A stretch of 11,423 nt of DNA, from assembly GCA_001564255.1 (NCBI GenBank), contig LKNC01000070.1:1-11423 (forward strand). Reading direction: 5' to 3'. The notes below the pieces were generated by a model. That model ran no database searches and was not told the DNA's origin. It was given only the letters and a program-made list of their open reading frames with translations. Source of the stretch: Natrialbaceae archaeon Tc-Br11_E2g1 (lineage in GTDB: Archaea > Halobacteriota > Halobacteria > Halobacteriales > Natrialbaceae). Within the stretch, counting starts at the first letter, position 1; each line of letters opens with the position of its first letter. A program made the position numbers and the translations under genes. Shown in pieces: positions 1 through 5,775 of the stretch.

Positions 1-684
1 GAACTGCAGGCGCAGTTTTCCCTCCGGGCGGCCCTCGAGGCCGGGGTAGGCGAAGACCCCGCCGTAGGTCAGCACCTGGTTTACGTCGCCGATCATCGCG
101 CCGCCGTATCGGAGTTTGAGCTCCGATTCGATCTCGCGGGCGTAGGCCTCGAACTCGTCGGTCCAGTCGGGTACCCGACCGCCGAAGCCGTAGACGATCG
201 GCGTCTCGGGCAGCGTGACGTCCTCCCGGACCGTCGTTCGCTCGCCACCGCCGAGTTCGTACTCGGTGACCCGCCCGTCGCGGGCGTACATCATCGTCGT
301 GATCGGCCCATAGAGGACATAGCCCGCCGCGACGATCGCGGTTCCGGGTGCGGGCAGTGGCTCCTCGTAGACCGCGAAGACCGTCCCCATCGCGTTGTTC
401 GACTCGAGGTTCGAGGAGCCATCGAGCGGGTCGACGGCGACCGAGAGGCCCTCGCCACACTCGAGGACCGCCGTGCGTTCCTCGCTCGCGTACTCGCCGA
501 CGCCGTCGATCGCGGAGAGGCGTTCGGCGAGTACGTCATCGGCCCAGACGTCGGCTTCGGCCTGGGTCTCACCACTGGGGTTTTCCGTGTCGGCTTTCCC
601 GCGTCGGCCGACCAGCCCCTGGCGGATCTCGGTGGCCGACCGGGCGATCGTCGAGACGACGCCCTCGAGGACGTCGTCGCTCAT
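1..684 (-). CDS. fbp: Fructose-1,6-bisphosphatase, class I (partial, 3' end beyond the left edge)
   Basis: Cytosolic enzyme of gluconeogenesis that hydrolyses fructose-1,6-bisphosphate to fructose-6-phosphate and phosphate. The 228 visible residues carry the family hallmarks: NPSGETQ near residues 35-41, the ASEE acidic metal site at 66-69, the metal/phosphate motif DPLDGSSN at 85-92, and the substrate-binding block LRYGGAMIGDVNQ at 191-203 followed by a Y-G-G-V-F-A-Y-P stretch. The open frame reaches the first base of the window without a stop, so perhaps 50-70 C-terminal residues are missing, judged from the usual family length. The start is ATG at 684, which overlaps the aldolase stop as ATGA. 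This implies co-transcription and probable translational coupling with the enzyme that makes its substrate. The family call is secure; no activity beyond FBPase is suggested. Confidence 0.95.
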   Translation of the reverse strand, partial: MSDDVLEGVVSTIARSATEIRQGLVGRRGKADTENPSGETQAEADVWADDVLAERLSAIDGVGEYASEERTAVLECGEGLSVAVDPLDGSSNLESNNAMGTVFAVYEEPLPAPGTAIVAAGYVLYGPITTMMYARDGRVTEYELGGGERTTVREDVTLPETPIVYGFGGRVPDWTDEFEAYAREIESELKLRYGGAMIGDVNQVLTYGGVFAYPGLEGRPEGKLRLQF

Positions 685-1469
685 TCTTCGAGTGCGGCTT
701 CTGCCGGTTGGCCCCCGTAGATGACCTTCTCGAGGGCGTCGAGGATCGGCTCGGGCTCTGCACGCTGCCAGACGTTCCGACCCACGGCGAGTCCGTTGGC
801 GCCGGCGTTCATCGTGTCCTCGACCGTCGAGAGGAACTCGTAGTCCGACGTCTTCGAGCCGCCGCTCATCACGACTTTCATGTCACCGGCACAGTCGACG
901 GCGTGGGCCATCGCCTCCTCGCTGCCGGGATACTTGACCTTCGCGATGTCCGCACCGATCTCGAGGGCGATCCGGGTCGCATACGAGATCGTACTCGGCT
1001 TGGTGTCGTTTTTCAGTCCCTGACCGCGCGGATACGACCACATGACGACCGGCAGGTCGTACTCCCGGGCTTGCTCTTGGACCCGGCGGAACTCCTCGAA
1101 CATCTCGACTTCGTGGTTCGAGCCGCTGTAGACGGTGAAGCCGACGGCGTCGGCGCCGATTTCGGCGGCGTAGTCGACAGAACAGTTGACCGCCGAGTCC
1201 GGTTCGCCCATCCACATGTTCGAGGTGCCGTTGAGCTTGACCAGCAGGTTGACGTCGTCCTCGTAGCTCGGATAGTAGCCCTCGGCGACGCCTTTCTGGA
1301 CGGCCATCGCGGTGACGGCGTCGTGGGTCGCCGTCTCGAAGACCGTCGCGGGATCGAGTTTCTCCGGGACCTCCTCGAAGTCTACCGGGCCGTGCTCGAG
1401 CCCGTGGTCCATCGCGAGGATCACGGCGTTTCCGTCCCGTACGATCGGCGAATCGTCGATTGGAATCAT
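681..1469 (-). CDS. Class I fructose-bisphosphate aldolase, archaeal DhnA type
   Basis: A 262-residue TIM-barrel aldolase, expected to condense dihydroxyacetone phosphate and glyceraldehyde-3-phosphate into fructose-1,6-bisphosphate through a Schiff base. Motifs: ILAMDHGLEHGP at 17-28, the Schiff-base lysine probably K177 in IAKVKYPG (175-182), and the phosphate-binding segments SGGSKT (202-207) and AVGRN (228-232). The frame stays open upstream to 1916, but that extension lies antisense-style over the neighbouring HhH gene and is Arg/Gly-rich, unlike the acidic body. ATG 1469 lies about 28 bases after a TATA box and starts where family similarity starts. The stop overlaps the FBPase start. 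The paralogous family, 2-amino-3,7-dideoxy-D-threo-hept-6-ulosonate synthase, shares the fold. The FBPase partner favours fructose-bisphosphate aldolase, and the motif order fits, but substrate is inferred. Confidence 0.92.
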   Translation of the reverse strand: MIPIDDSPIVRDGNAVILAMDHGLEHGPVDFEEVPEKLDPATVFETATHDAVTAMAVQKGVAEGYYPSYEDDVNLLVKLNGTSNMWMGEPDSAVNCSVDYAAEIGADAVGFTVYSGSNHEVEMFEEFRRVQEQAREYDLPVVMWSYPRGQGLKNDTKPSTISYATRIALEIGADIAKVKYPGSEEAMAHAVDCAGDMKVVMSGGSKTSDYEFLSTVEDTMNAGANGLAVGRNVWQRAEPEPILDALEKVIYGGQPAEAALEE

Positions 1470-1494
1470 ACTGGCTGAAACTGCGATAGGGCCG

Positions 1495-1500
1495 TATAAA
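1495..1500 (-). promoter_or_regulatory. TATA box of the aldolase-FBPase unit
   Basis: The minus strand reads TTTATA, matching the haloarchaeal TATA consensus. Its centre is about 28 bases before the aldolase ATG at 1469, so transcription should begin within a few bases of the start codon (leaderless or nearly so). It lies in the 77-base gap between the HhH gene and the aldolase, so the aldolase and FBPase can be transcribed independently of the HhH gene. Confidence 0.7.
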
Positions 1501-1527
1501 TCGTTGATGGTCGGGACCGAAAAAGGA

Positions 1528-1544
1528 TACTTTCGACTGTAGTA
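1528..1544 (-). promoter_or_regulatory. Inverted repeat TACT-N9-AGTA, candidate TrmB operator
   Basis: The two strands carry a perfect 4-base inverted repeat, TACT and AGTA, separated by nine bases. From memory, the published Halobacterium salinarum TrmB site is TACT-N7-8-GAGTA. Read on the minus strand, this site is TACT, eight bases, then AAGTA, so only the G differs. It is centred about 38 bases upstream of the aldolase TATA box, on the side where activator sites are expected. TrmB controls sugar and gluconeogenic genes in that organism, so the target fits. The site is short and the assignment is inference. Confidence 0.45.
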
Positions 1545-1546
1545 AA

Positions 1547-2110
1547 TCACTCGGACAGGAGCTCTCGGGCGTTGTGTCGCCACGTCCTGACCTGGAGGAC
1601 GCGAACGTCGAGGGCGTTCGCCACCGACATGGCGTCTACCGTCGCGAGCCGTTCGGCGGAGATGATCCCGGCCTCCGCGAGCCGTCTCGCGTCGTCGGGC
1701 CCGACCGCAGTGACGGCCGTCACCGGCGTCGGGCGGGGCCAGGGCCGTTCGCCGGCTTCCTCTCCCGTCTCGCCGTCGCTCGCCCGGCCCCCGGCGGTCT
1801 CGAACGCCTGCCAGCCCTCGTCGGCACTCGCCGCGATCCACGCCCGTTCGGCCTCGTCTAACCCGCGTACAGTCTCCGAACGACGATCGAGGTCCCCGTC
1901 GGTCTCGAACGACCACGGCAGTGAGAGTCGCCGCCGAAGCGACGCCGAAAGCGAGTCGGGAACCCCGGCGTCGAGCAATCCCCGGTAGGAGTACCGTTTC
2001 TCGAGAACCGCATCGGGCTCGAGGCCGGCGTCCGCCAGGACCTCACGCTCGTCGGGTTCGAGTTTGCCGGGGGGGCGGTGTGTCTTTTCGACGACGTTTT
2101 CGTTGCTCAC
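1547..2110 (-). CDS. Helix-hairpin-helix protein of unknown function, upstream of the aldolase
   Basis: A 187-residue soluble protein with no signal peptide or membrane segment. The C-terminal 60 residues (about 128-187) look like a helix-hairpin-helix unit: [16 protein letters not shown] followed by two more helices and the ending [15 protein letters not shown], as in domains that bind nucleic acid without base specificity or act as protein contacts. The N-terminal half (about 17-95) has a second helical region with [11 protein letters not shown] and [12 protein letters not shown], joined by a Gly/Glu-rich linker (105-125). I recall haloarchaeal proteins of this build beside aldolase genes, under a domain-of-unknown-function label, but cannot confirm it here. 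The start is uncertain: GTG 2110 is chosen; GTG 2119 in the same frame follows a GAGGT at 2133-2137. The open frame to 2224 is basic and overlaps the divergent promoter, so it was not used. Confidence 0.75.
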   Translation of the reverse strand: MSNENVVEKTHRPPGKLEPDEREVLADAGLEPDAVLEKRYSYRGLLDAGVPDSLSASLRRRLSLPWSFETDGDLDRRSETVRGLDEAERAWIAASADEGWQAFETAGGRASDGETGEEAGERPWPRPTPVTAVTAVGPDDARRLAEAGIISAERLATVDAMSVANALDVRVLQVRTWRHNARELLSE

Positions 2111-2203
2111 GACACTCACCGGGACTATCCCTACCTCACGCCGTCGGCTCTTGAACGTTATCCCTCCGCGTTCTCCCAACGGCCTGAGATATCCACCGGT
2201 AGA

Positions 2204-2209
2204 CTTAGG
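2204..2209 (+). promoter_or_regulatory. Possible TATA element of the hydroxyacyl-CoA dehydrogenase gene
   Basis: The hexamer CTTAGG is a poor sequence match to the haloarchaeal TATA consensus, but it is centred about 27 bases before the ATG at 2234, the expected distance for a leaderless transcript. It lies in the 123-base gap between divergent genes (2111-2233). That gap must hold both promoters; a minus-strand GGATAACG at 2156-2163 is the best, still weak, candidate for the HhH gene. Confidence 0.3.
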
Positions 2210-2233
2210 ACGCAGTCGGTACATTCGGCTGAC

Positions 2234-3085
2234 ATGGTACGAGAAACTGTCGACCGGATCGGCGTAGTCGGCGCGGGAACGATGGGCAGCGGGATCGCAC
2301 AGATCGCGGCCACGAACGGCTACGAGGTCGTCATGCGAGACATCGAGACGGAGTTCGTCGAGAACGGCTTCGAGACGATCGAGGGCAGTCTCGACCGCTT
2401 CGACGACAAGGACGCCCTAGAGGAGTCCCCCGGGGACATCCTCGAACGGATCGAAGGGACGACCGAACTCGCGGATCTGGCCGACTGTGACGCCGTCGTC
2501 GAGGCCGCTCTCGAGGACATGGACGTCAAGACCGACCTCTTTTCGGACCTCGAGGGGATCGTCGACGAGGACGTGATGCTCGCGACCAACACGAGCACCC
2601 TCTCGATCACCGCGATCGCGGCGGCCACTGACACCCCCGAACGCGTCGTCGGCCTCCACTTCATGAACCCGGTGGCGCTCATGGAGGGCGTCGAGATCGT
2701 CGTCGGCCAGAAGACCGACCAGGCGGCGATCGACCTCGCCCACGAACTCGCCGAGGATTTGGGGAAGACGACGTGGGAGTCCGACGACAAACCCGGCTTC
2801 GTCACCAACCGCATCCTCATGCCCTGGATCAACGAGGGGATTCGGGCCTTCGACGAGGGCGTCGCCTCCAGGGAGGACATCGACGCGGGCATGGAACTGG
2901 GCACGAACGTCCCCATGGGCCCGCTGACACTCGCCGACCAGATCGGGCTCGACATCTGTCTGCACGCCTCCGAGACGCTCCACGAGGAGCTCGGAGACCG
3001 GTACAGGCCCGCCTACCTGCTCAAACGCAAAGTCGAAGCGGGCGAACTCGGGAAGAAGACCGGCAAAGGCTTCTACGAGTACTAG
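2234..3085 (+). CDS. hbd: 3-hydroxyacyl-CoA dehydrogenase (3-hydroxybutyryl-CoA dehydrogenase type)
   Basis: A 283-residue cytosolic enzyme that oxidises L-3-hydroxyacyl-CoA to 3-oxoacyl-CoA with NAD(P), used in fatty-acid beta-oxidation or, in reverse, in making butyryl or polyester precursors. The Rossmann motif GAGTMGSG lies at 13-20. The four active-site residues known from the human enzyme (S137, H158, E170, N208) all appear with a constant offset as S121, H142, E154 and N192, in NTSTLS, HFMNPV, VEIVVG and TNRIL. The C-terminal helical domain ends in the family signature [13 protein letters not shown] 2234 is chosen because homology begins there; the open frame back to 2078 overlaps the divergent HhH gene. 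It is a stand-alone single-domain protein without a fused enoyl-CoA hydratase, and no other beta-oxidation gene is beside it, so the pathway cannot be fixed from context. Confidence 0.93.
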   Translation: MVRETVDRIGVVGAGTMGSGIAQIAATNGYEVVMRDIETEFVENGFETIEGSLDRFDDKDALEESPGDILERIEGTTELADLADCDAVVEAALEDMDVKTDLFSDLEGIVDEDVMLATNTSTLSITAIAAATDTPERVVGLHFMNPVALMEGVEIVVGQKTDQAAIDLAHELAEDLGKTTWESDDKPGFVTNRILMPWINEGIRAFDEGVASREDIDAGMELGTNVPMGPLTLADQIGLDICLHASETLHEELGDRYRPAYLLKRKVEAGELGKKTGKGFYEY

Positions 3086-3088
3086 CCC

Positions 3089-3111
3089 CGGGACGGGTGG
3101 GTTCTGTCCCG
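3089..3111. terminator. Hairpin between convergent genes
   Basis: The inverted repeat CGGGAC (3089-3094) and GTCCCG (3106-3111) encloses an 11-base loop, starting four bases after the dehydrogenase stop in the 50-base gap before the convergent threonine ammonia-lyase stop. The location suits a terminator or transcript-end hairpin. No T-tract follows, although archaeal termination usually depends on one, so the role is uncertain. Confidence 0.35.
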
Positions 3112-3135
3112 CTCGTCGATCCGTCCCACACCAGT

Positions 3136-4377
3136 TCACCGGGACGTCCCGGACGACCGATCGAGAACGGAGACGCCGTCGAGTGCCTCTAGCGATGCGA
3201 AGACCGCCGCTACGTGATCGGGACCGCTTCCTTCGACGCTGATCGTCACCGGAACCCGGTTTGGACGATCGGTCGGGCCCCGTCGCGCTCGCTCGAGGCC
3301 GTCCAGCTTTGCGCCGTCGGCCTCGACGCTCTCGACGATGGCGGCCACGGTCGTCGGCCACCCGTCGACGGCCAGTCGGGCGTCGGCGTACCGCCCCAGT
3401 TCGTAGAGCCCGGTCCGAACCAGTTGCGCGTGTTCGGTGAGGTTCAAATTCCCCCCGGAGAGGACGACCCCGACGTGTTCGCCCGCGAGCGTCACCGCCT
3501 CGGAGAGCGCGGCCGCAAGCGGTGCCGCTCCGGCGCTCTCGACGACCGTCTTCGCCCGCTCGGCCAACAGCGTGACCGCGACGGCCAGTTCCCGATCGGT
3601 GACGCTCACGACGTCGTCGACGACGTTTCGGGCGTTCGCGAACGTGGTCTCGAGCATCCGGGTGTCGGCGATCCCCTCCGCGACCGTATCGACGCCCTCG
3701 AGTTCGTAGATCGCGTCACGTTCGAGCGATCGCTTCGCGTGGGCCGCACCTTCCGGCTGGACGCCGATCACCCGGACATCCGGATCGTGTGCCTTCAGTA
3801 CCGCTCCGATCCCCGAAACGAGCCCACCACCACCGATCGCGACGAGGACGGTGTCGAGTTCCGGATACTGCTCGAGCAGTTCGATGGCGACCGTTCCCTG
3901 GCCGGCGACGACCGCGGGATCGTCGAACGGATGGACGAACGTCCGACCGGTCCGGTCGGCCCGCTCGAGGGCGTACTCGTAGGACCGCTCGTAAATGTCC
4001 CCCTCGACGACGACCGTCGCGCCGTAGCCGCGGGTCGCCTCGATCTTCGCCGCGGGCGTGACCTCGGGGACGACGATCGTCGTGTCGATGTCGAGGAGCG
4101 AGCCCGCGAGCGCGACGCCTTGGGCGTGGTTGCCCGCACTCGAGGCGATCACGCCGGCCTCCCGTTCCGGGGCGCTCAGCTGGGCCATCGTGTTGTACGC
4201 CCCGCGGATCTTGAACGAGCCCGTCCGCTGGAGGGTCTCGAGTTTGAGTCCGACCGAGGCCGCGCCGGTTCGCTCCGTGAACGTCCGTGACGTCTCCAGG
4301 GGCGTGCGGTGAACGACGTCGGCGATCCGTCGGTGGGCGGCCTCGACGTCCCGGCGGCTGACGAGCGCGTCGCTCAT
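3136..4377 (-). CDS. ilvA: Threonine ammonia-lyase (threonine dehydratase) with C-terminal ACT-like domain
   Basis: A 413-residue fold-type II PLP enzyme that deaminates L-threonine (and often serine) to 2-oxobutyrate and ammonia, feeding isoleucine synthesis or threonine catabolism. The PLP lysine is K56 in GSFKIRGAYN; the PLP-contacting SSAGNHAQG is at 79-87; the phosphate-binding glycine loop IGGGGLVSG is at 181-189; the cofactor serine region LSGGNLN is at 306-312. Residues about 330-408 form a short ACT-like region, ending TISVEGSGPDHVAAVFASLEALDGVSVLD, as in the roughly 400-residue archaeal and TdcB-like enzymes; it may be an allosteric site. The longer biosynthetic IlvA carries a two-part regulatory domain, absent here. 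The ATG at 4377 overlaps the stop of the amidohydrolase as ATGA, so the two form one transcription unit. The biosynthetic or catabolic role cannot be settled from sequence. Confidence 0.93.
   Translation of the reverse strand: MSDALVSRRDVEAAHRRIADVVHRTPLETSRTFTERTGAASVGLKLETLQRTGSFKIRGAYNTMAQLSAPEREAGVIASSAGNHAQGVALAGSLLDIDTTIVVPEVTPAAKIEATRGYGATVVVEGDIYERSYEYALERADRTGRTFVHPFDDPAVVAGQGTVAIELLEQYPELDTVLVAIGGGGLVSGIGAVLKAHDPDVRVIGVQPEGAAHAKRSLERDAIYELEGVDTVAEGIADTRMLETTFANARNVVDDVVSVTDRELAVAVTLLAERAKTVVESAGAAPLAAALSEAVTLAGEHVGVVLSGGNLNLTEHAQLVRTGLYELGRYADARLAVDGWPTTVAAIVESVEADGAKLDGLERARRGPTDRPNRVPVTISVEGSGPDHVAAVFASLEALDGVSVLDRSSGTSR
3139..3152. repeat. 14-base perfect palindrome at the end of the threonine ammonia-lyase gene
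   Basis: CCGGGACGTCCCGG is its own reverse complement and covers the last codons of the gene, directly before its stop. It shares the GGGAC/GTCCC words with the hairpin at 3089-3111, and another CGTCCC sits at 3122-3127, so alternative pairings are possible in transcripts from either strand. It may contribute to termination or RNA end stability between the convergent genes, or be chance in GC-rich DNA. Confidence 0.4.
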
Positions 4378-5672
4378 TCCCCTTCGACGTGTGCGACCGG
4401 GTGCGTCCGCTCGAGTTCCCTGATCGTCTCGACGAGGACGTCCACGCCGTGCTCGAGGCTGGCTTCGTCGATGTCGAACGCCGGCGTGTGGTGGTTCGCC
4501 GGGTGGTCGGTGCCGACGATCAGGTACGTCGCGAGCCCACCCTCCCGCTGGACGCGCTCCATCAGGAAGGTCGCGTCCTCGCTCGCACCGAAGTCGGCGG
4601 CCGGGACGGCGCGATCGATACCGCTGACGTCGCTTGCGACCTCGCTGACGAGTGCCTGGAGTTCGGGGTCGCTGTCGGCCCGTGGGGACTCACTGACCAC
4701 GTCGACGTCGGCCCGACAGCCGTGCATCGTCGCCGCGGATCGGACCGTCCGTTCGAGCCGGTCTTTCATGTACTCCATCAGCTCGGTCGTCTCGCCGCGC
4801 GCTTCGGCTTCCATGTGGGCCCGTTCGGCGATGACGTTGCTGGCGCTGCCGGCCTCGGCGTAGCCGATGTTTACACGCGTCATTCCGTCCCTGTGGCGGG
4901 CGATCCCGTAGGCGTTCTCGATCGCCGTCCCCATCGCGTGCATGGCGTTTGCACCCTCGTTGGGTTCTTTCCCCGCGTGTGCGGAGGCCCCCTCGATCGT
5001 CACGTCGACGTGACACATCGCGAGGGGTTTTTCGATCCCTGCCACCACCTCGCCCGTCGGATGGTCGAGCCCGACGTGGACCGCGACGAGGTAATCCAGT
5101 CCCGCGGCGAACTCGCTTTTGGCCATCGGACAGCCGCCGCCGCCCGTCTCCTCTGCCGGCTGGAAGAAGACGACCAGTCGGCCGTTAAACTCACTCGCCG
5201 CGATCGCTTCCAGGACGGCCAACCCCCAGGTCATGTGGGCGTCGTGGCCACAGGCGTGCATCGTCCCGTCGACCTCCGACCGAAAGCCCTCGGCGACCGG
5301 ATCGTGTGTCCCGTCCTCGGACTCCTCGACGAAGAGGCCGTCAATGTCGACACGCAGCCCGATCGCCGGGCCGTCGCCGCGGTCGAGCACGGCGACAGCG
5401 CCGGTGTTCCCCCCCGTCATGCGCTCTAGGAGGGCCTCCTCCGCGCCGCGGGCGCGAGCGCGCTCGATCCACGGCTCGAGGTCGAGGTCGGTGACGGCCA
5501 TCCGATCGCCGGGGTCGTAGGCGTCGGGGCCGACGGCGAGTTCGTCGACGCCGATCGCTCGGATCTCCTCGACGAGACGGGCGGTGGTGTAAAACTCCCG
5601 CCACGCCGGTTCGGGGTGTCTGTGAAAGCTTCGTCTGAGACTGACCAGGCGGTCGCGTATCGGCTCGCTCAT
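4374..5672 (-). CDS. M20-family amidohydrolase, AbgA-like (p-aminobenzoyl-glutamate hydrolase A type)
   Basis: A 432-residue zinc-type peptidase/amidohydrolase, close in length to E. coli AbgA (436). The resemblance to AbgA, from memory of its sequence, runs along the whole chain: RRSFHRHPE at 13-21, an inserted Arg/Glu-rich helical segment at 60-85 before GGNTGAVAVLD, RVDIDGL at 107-113, MHACGHDAHM at 138-147 (metal ligands C141 and H143), FFQPAEE at 169-175, AVHVG at 197-201, AHAG at 231-234 in the dimerisation domain, and GASEDATFLMERVQ at 362-375 before a late HH pair (394-395). Known relatives release glutamate from p-aminobenzoyl-glutamate or remove N-acyl groups from amino acids. No AbgB partner gene lies in the window, so substrate is open. 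ATG 5672 is preferred to in-frame GTG 5681 because it sits 31 bases after the TATA box. Co-transcribed with the ammonia-lyase. Confidence 0.88.
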   Translation of the reverse strand: MSEPIRDRLVSLRRSFHRHPEPAWREFYTTARLVEEIRAIGVDELAVGPDAYDPGDRMAVTDLDLEPWIERARARGAEEALLERMTGGNTGAVAVLDRGDGPAIGLRVDIDGLFVEESEDGTHDPVAEGFRSEVDGTMHACGHDAHMTWGLAVLEAIAASEFNGRLVVFFQPAEETGGGGCPMAKSEFAAGLDYLVAVHVGLDHPTGEVVAGIEKPLAMCHVDVTIEGASAHAGKEPNEGANAMHAMGTAIENAYGIARHRDGMTRVNIGYAEAGSASNVIAERAHMEAEARGETTELMEYMKDRLERTVRSAATMHGCRADVDVVSESPRADSDPELQALVSEVASDVSGIDRAVPAADFGASEDATFLMERVQREGGLATYLIVGTDHPANHHTPAFDIDEASLEHGVDVLVETIRELERTHPVAHVEGE

Positions 5673-5698
5673 GTGTGCCACTGACTCGCTCCGGGGAC

Positions 5699-5707
5699 TT
5701 AATTATA
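5699..5707 (-). promoter_or_regulatory. TATA box of the amidohydrolase-threonine ammonia-lyase unit
   Basis: The minus strand reads TATAATTAA, an AT-rich island in GC-rich DNA, centred about 31 bases before ATG 5672. The spacing predicts a leader of only a few bases and argues against the GTG at 5681, which would be too near the box. Its upstream edge touches the palindrome at 5707-5719. Confidence 0.65.
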
Positions 5708-5719
5708 CACAGTCTGTGT
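5707..5719. promoter_or_regulatory. 13-base inverted repeat between divergent promoters, candidate operator
   Basis: ACACAG and CTGTGT form a perfect 6-base inverted repeat around one central T. It adjoins the upstream edge of the amidohydrolase TATA box, where the BRE would lie, and is about 30 bases upstream of the likely promoter of the D-2-hydroxyacid dehydrogenase. A partial second copy of the left arm, ATACACA, occurs at 5705-5711 and again at 5729-5735, giving direct repeats 24 bases apart. This arrangement would suit a dimeric regulator acting on both genes. The regulator is not identified. Confidence 0.45.
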
Positions 5720-5740
5720 TGACGACGGATACACAAAAGG

Positions 5741-5746
5741 GATAAG
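5741..5746 (+). promoter_or_regulatory. Possible TATA element of the D-2-hydroxyacid dehydrogenase operon
   Basis: GATAAG, preceded by the purine-rich ACAAAAGG at 5733-5740 as a possible BRE, is centred about 32 bases before ATG 5776. It is the only AT-rich stretch at a suitable distance, but a weak match to consensus. Confidence 0.35.
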
Positions 5747-5775
5747 AGACTCCGTGCCAATCGTCGGGTAACACG

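Noticed and set aside
681..1469. Reading the aldolase as 2-amino-3,7-dideoxy-D-threo-hept-6-ulosonate synthase (aromatic amino-acid pathway)
   Set aside because: That paralogue shares the fold, but here the gene is fused by overlap to FBPase and no aromatic-pathway genes are near. Kept only as an alternative.
348..1478. Open frame antisense to FBPase and aldolase
   Set aside because: Spans two real genes and their ATGA junction on the other strand, is Arg-rich, and has no family features.
1470..1916. N-terminal extension of the aldolase frame beyond ATG 1469
   Set aside because: It overlaps the HhH gene on the same strand in another frame, is Arg/Gly-rich unlike the acidic enzyme, and would leave the TATA box inside the gene. 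Family similarity begins at 1469.
2111..2224. Upstream extension of the HhH gene to ATG 2224
   Set aside because: The added residues are basic and would cover the divergent promoter region up to the hbd start; a downstream GTG is more plausible.
2078..2233. Upstream extension of the hydroxyacyl-CoA dehydrogenase
   Set aside because: The 52 extra residues overlap the divergent HhH gene and have no relation to the family, whose N-terminus fits ATG 2234.
3214..4290. Long open frame antisense to threonine ammonia-lyase
   Set aside because: High GC and strong codon bias leave the complementary frame open; the translation is Arg-rich with no recognisable domain, while the opposite strand encodes a complete enzyme.
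4389..5429. Long open frame antisense to the AbgA-like amidohydrolase
   Set aside because: Same mirror effect of GC-rich coding DNA; no motif, no promoter or ribosome site, and the real gene fills the other strand.
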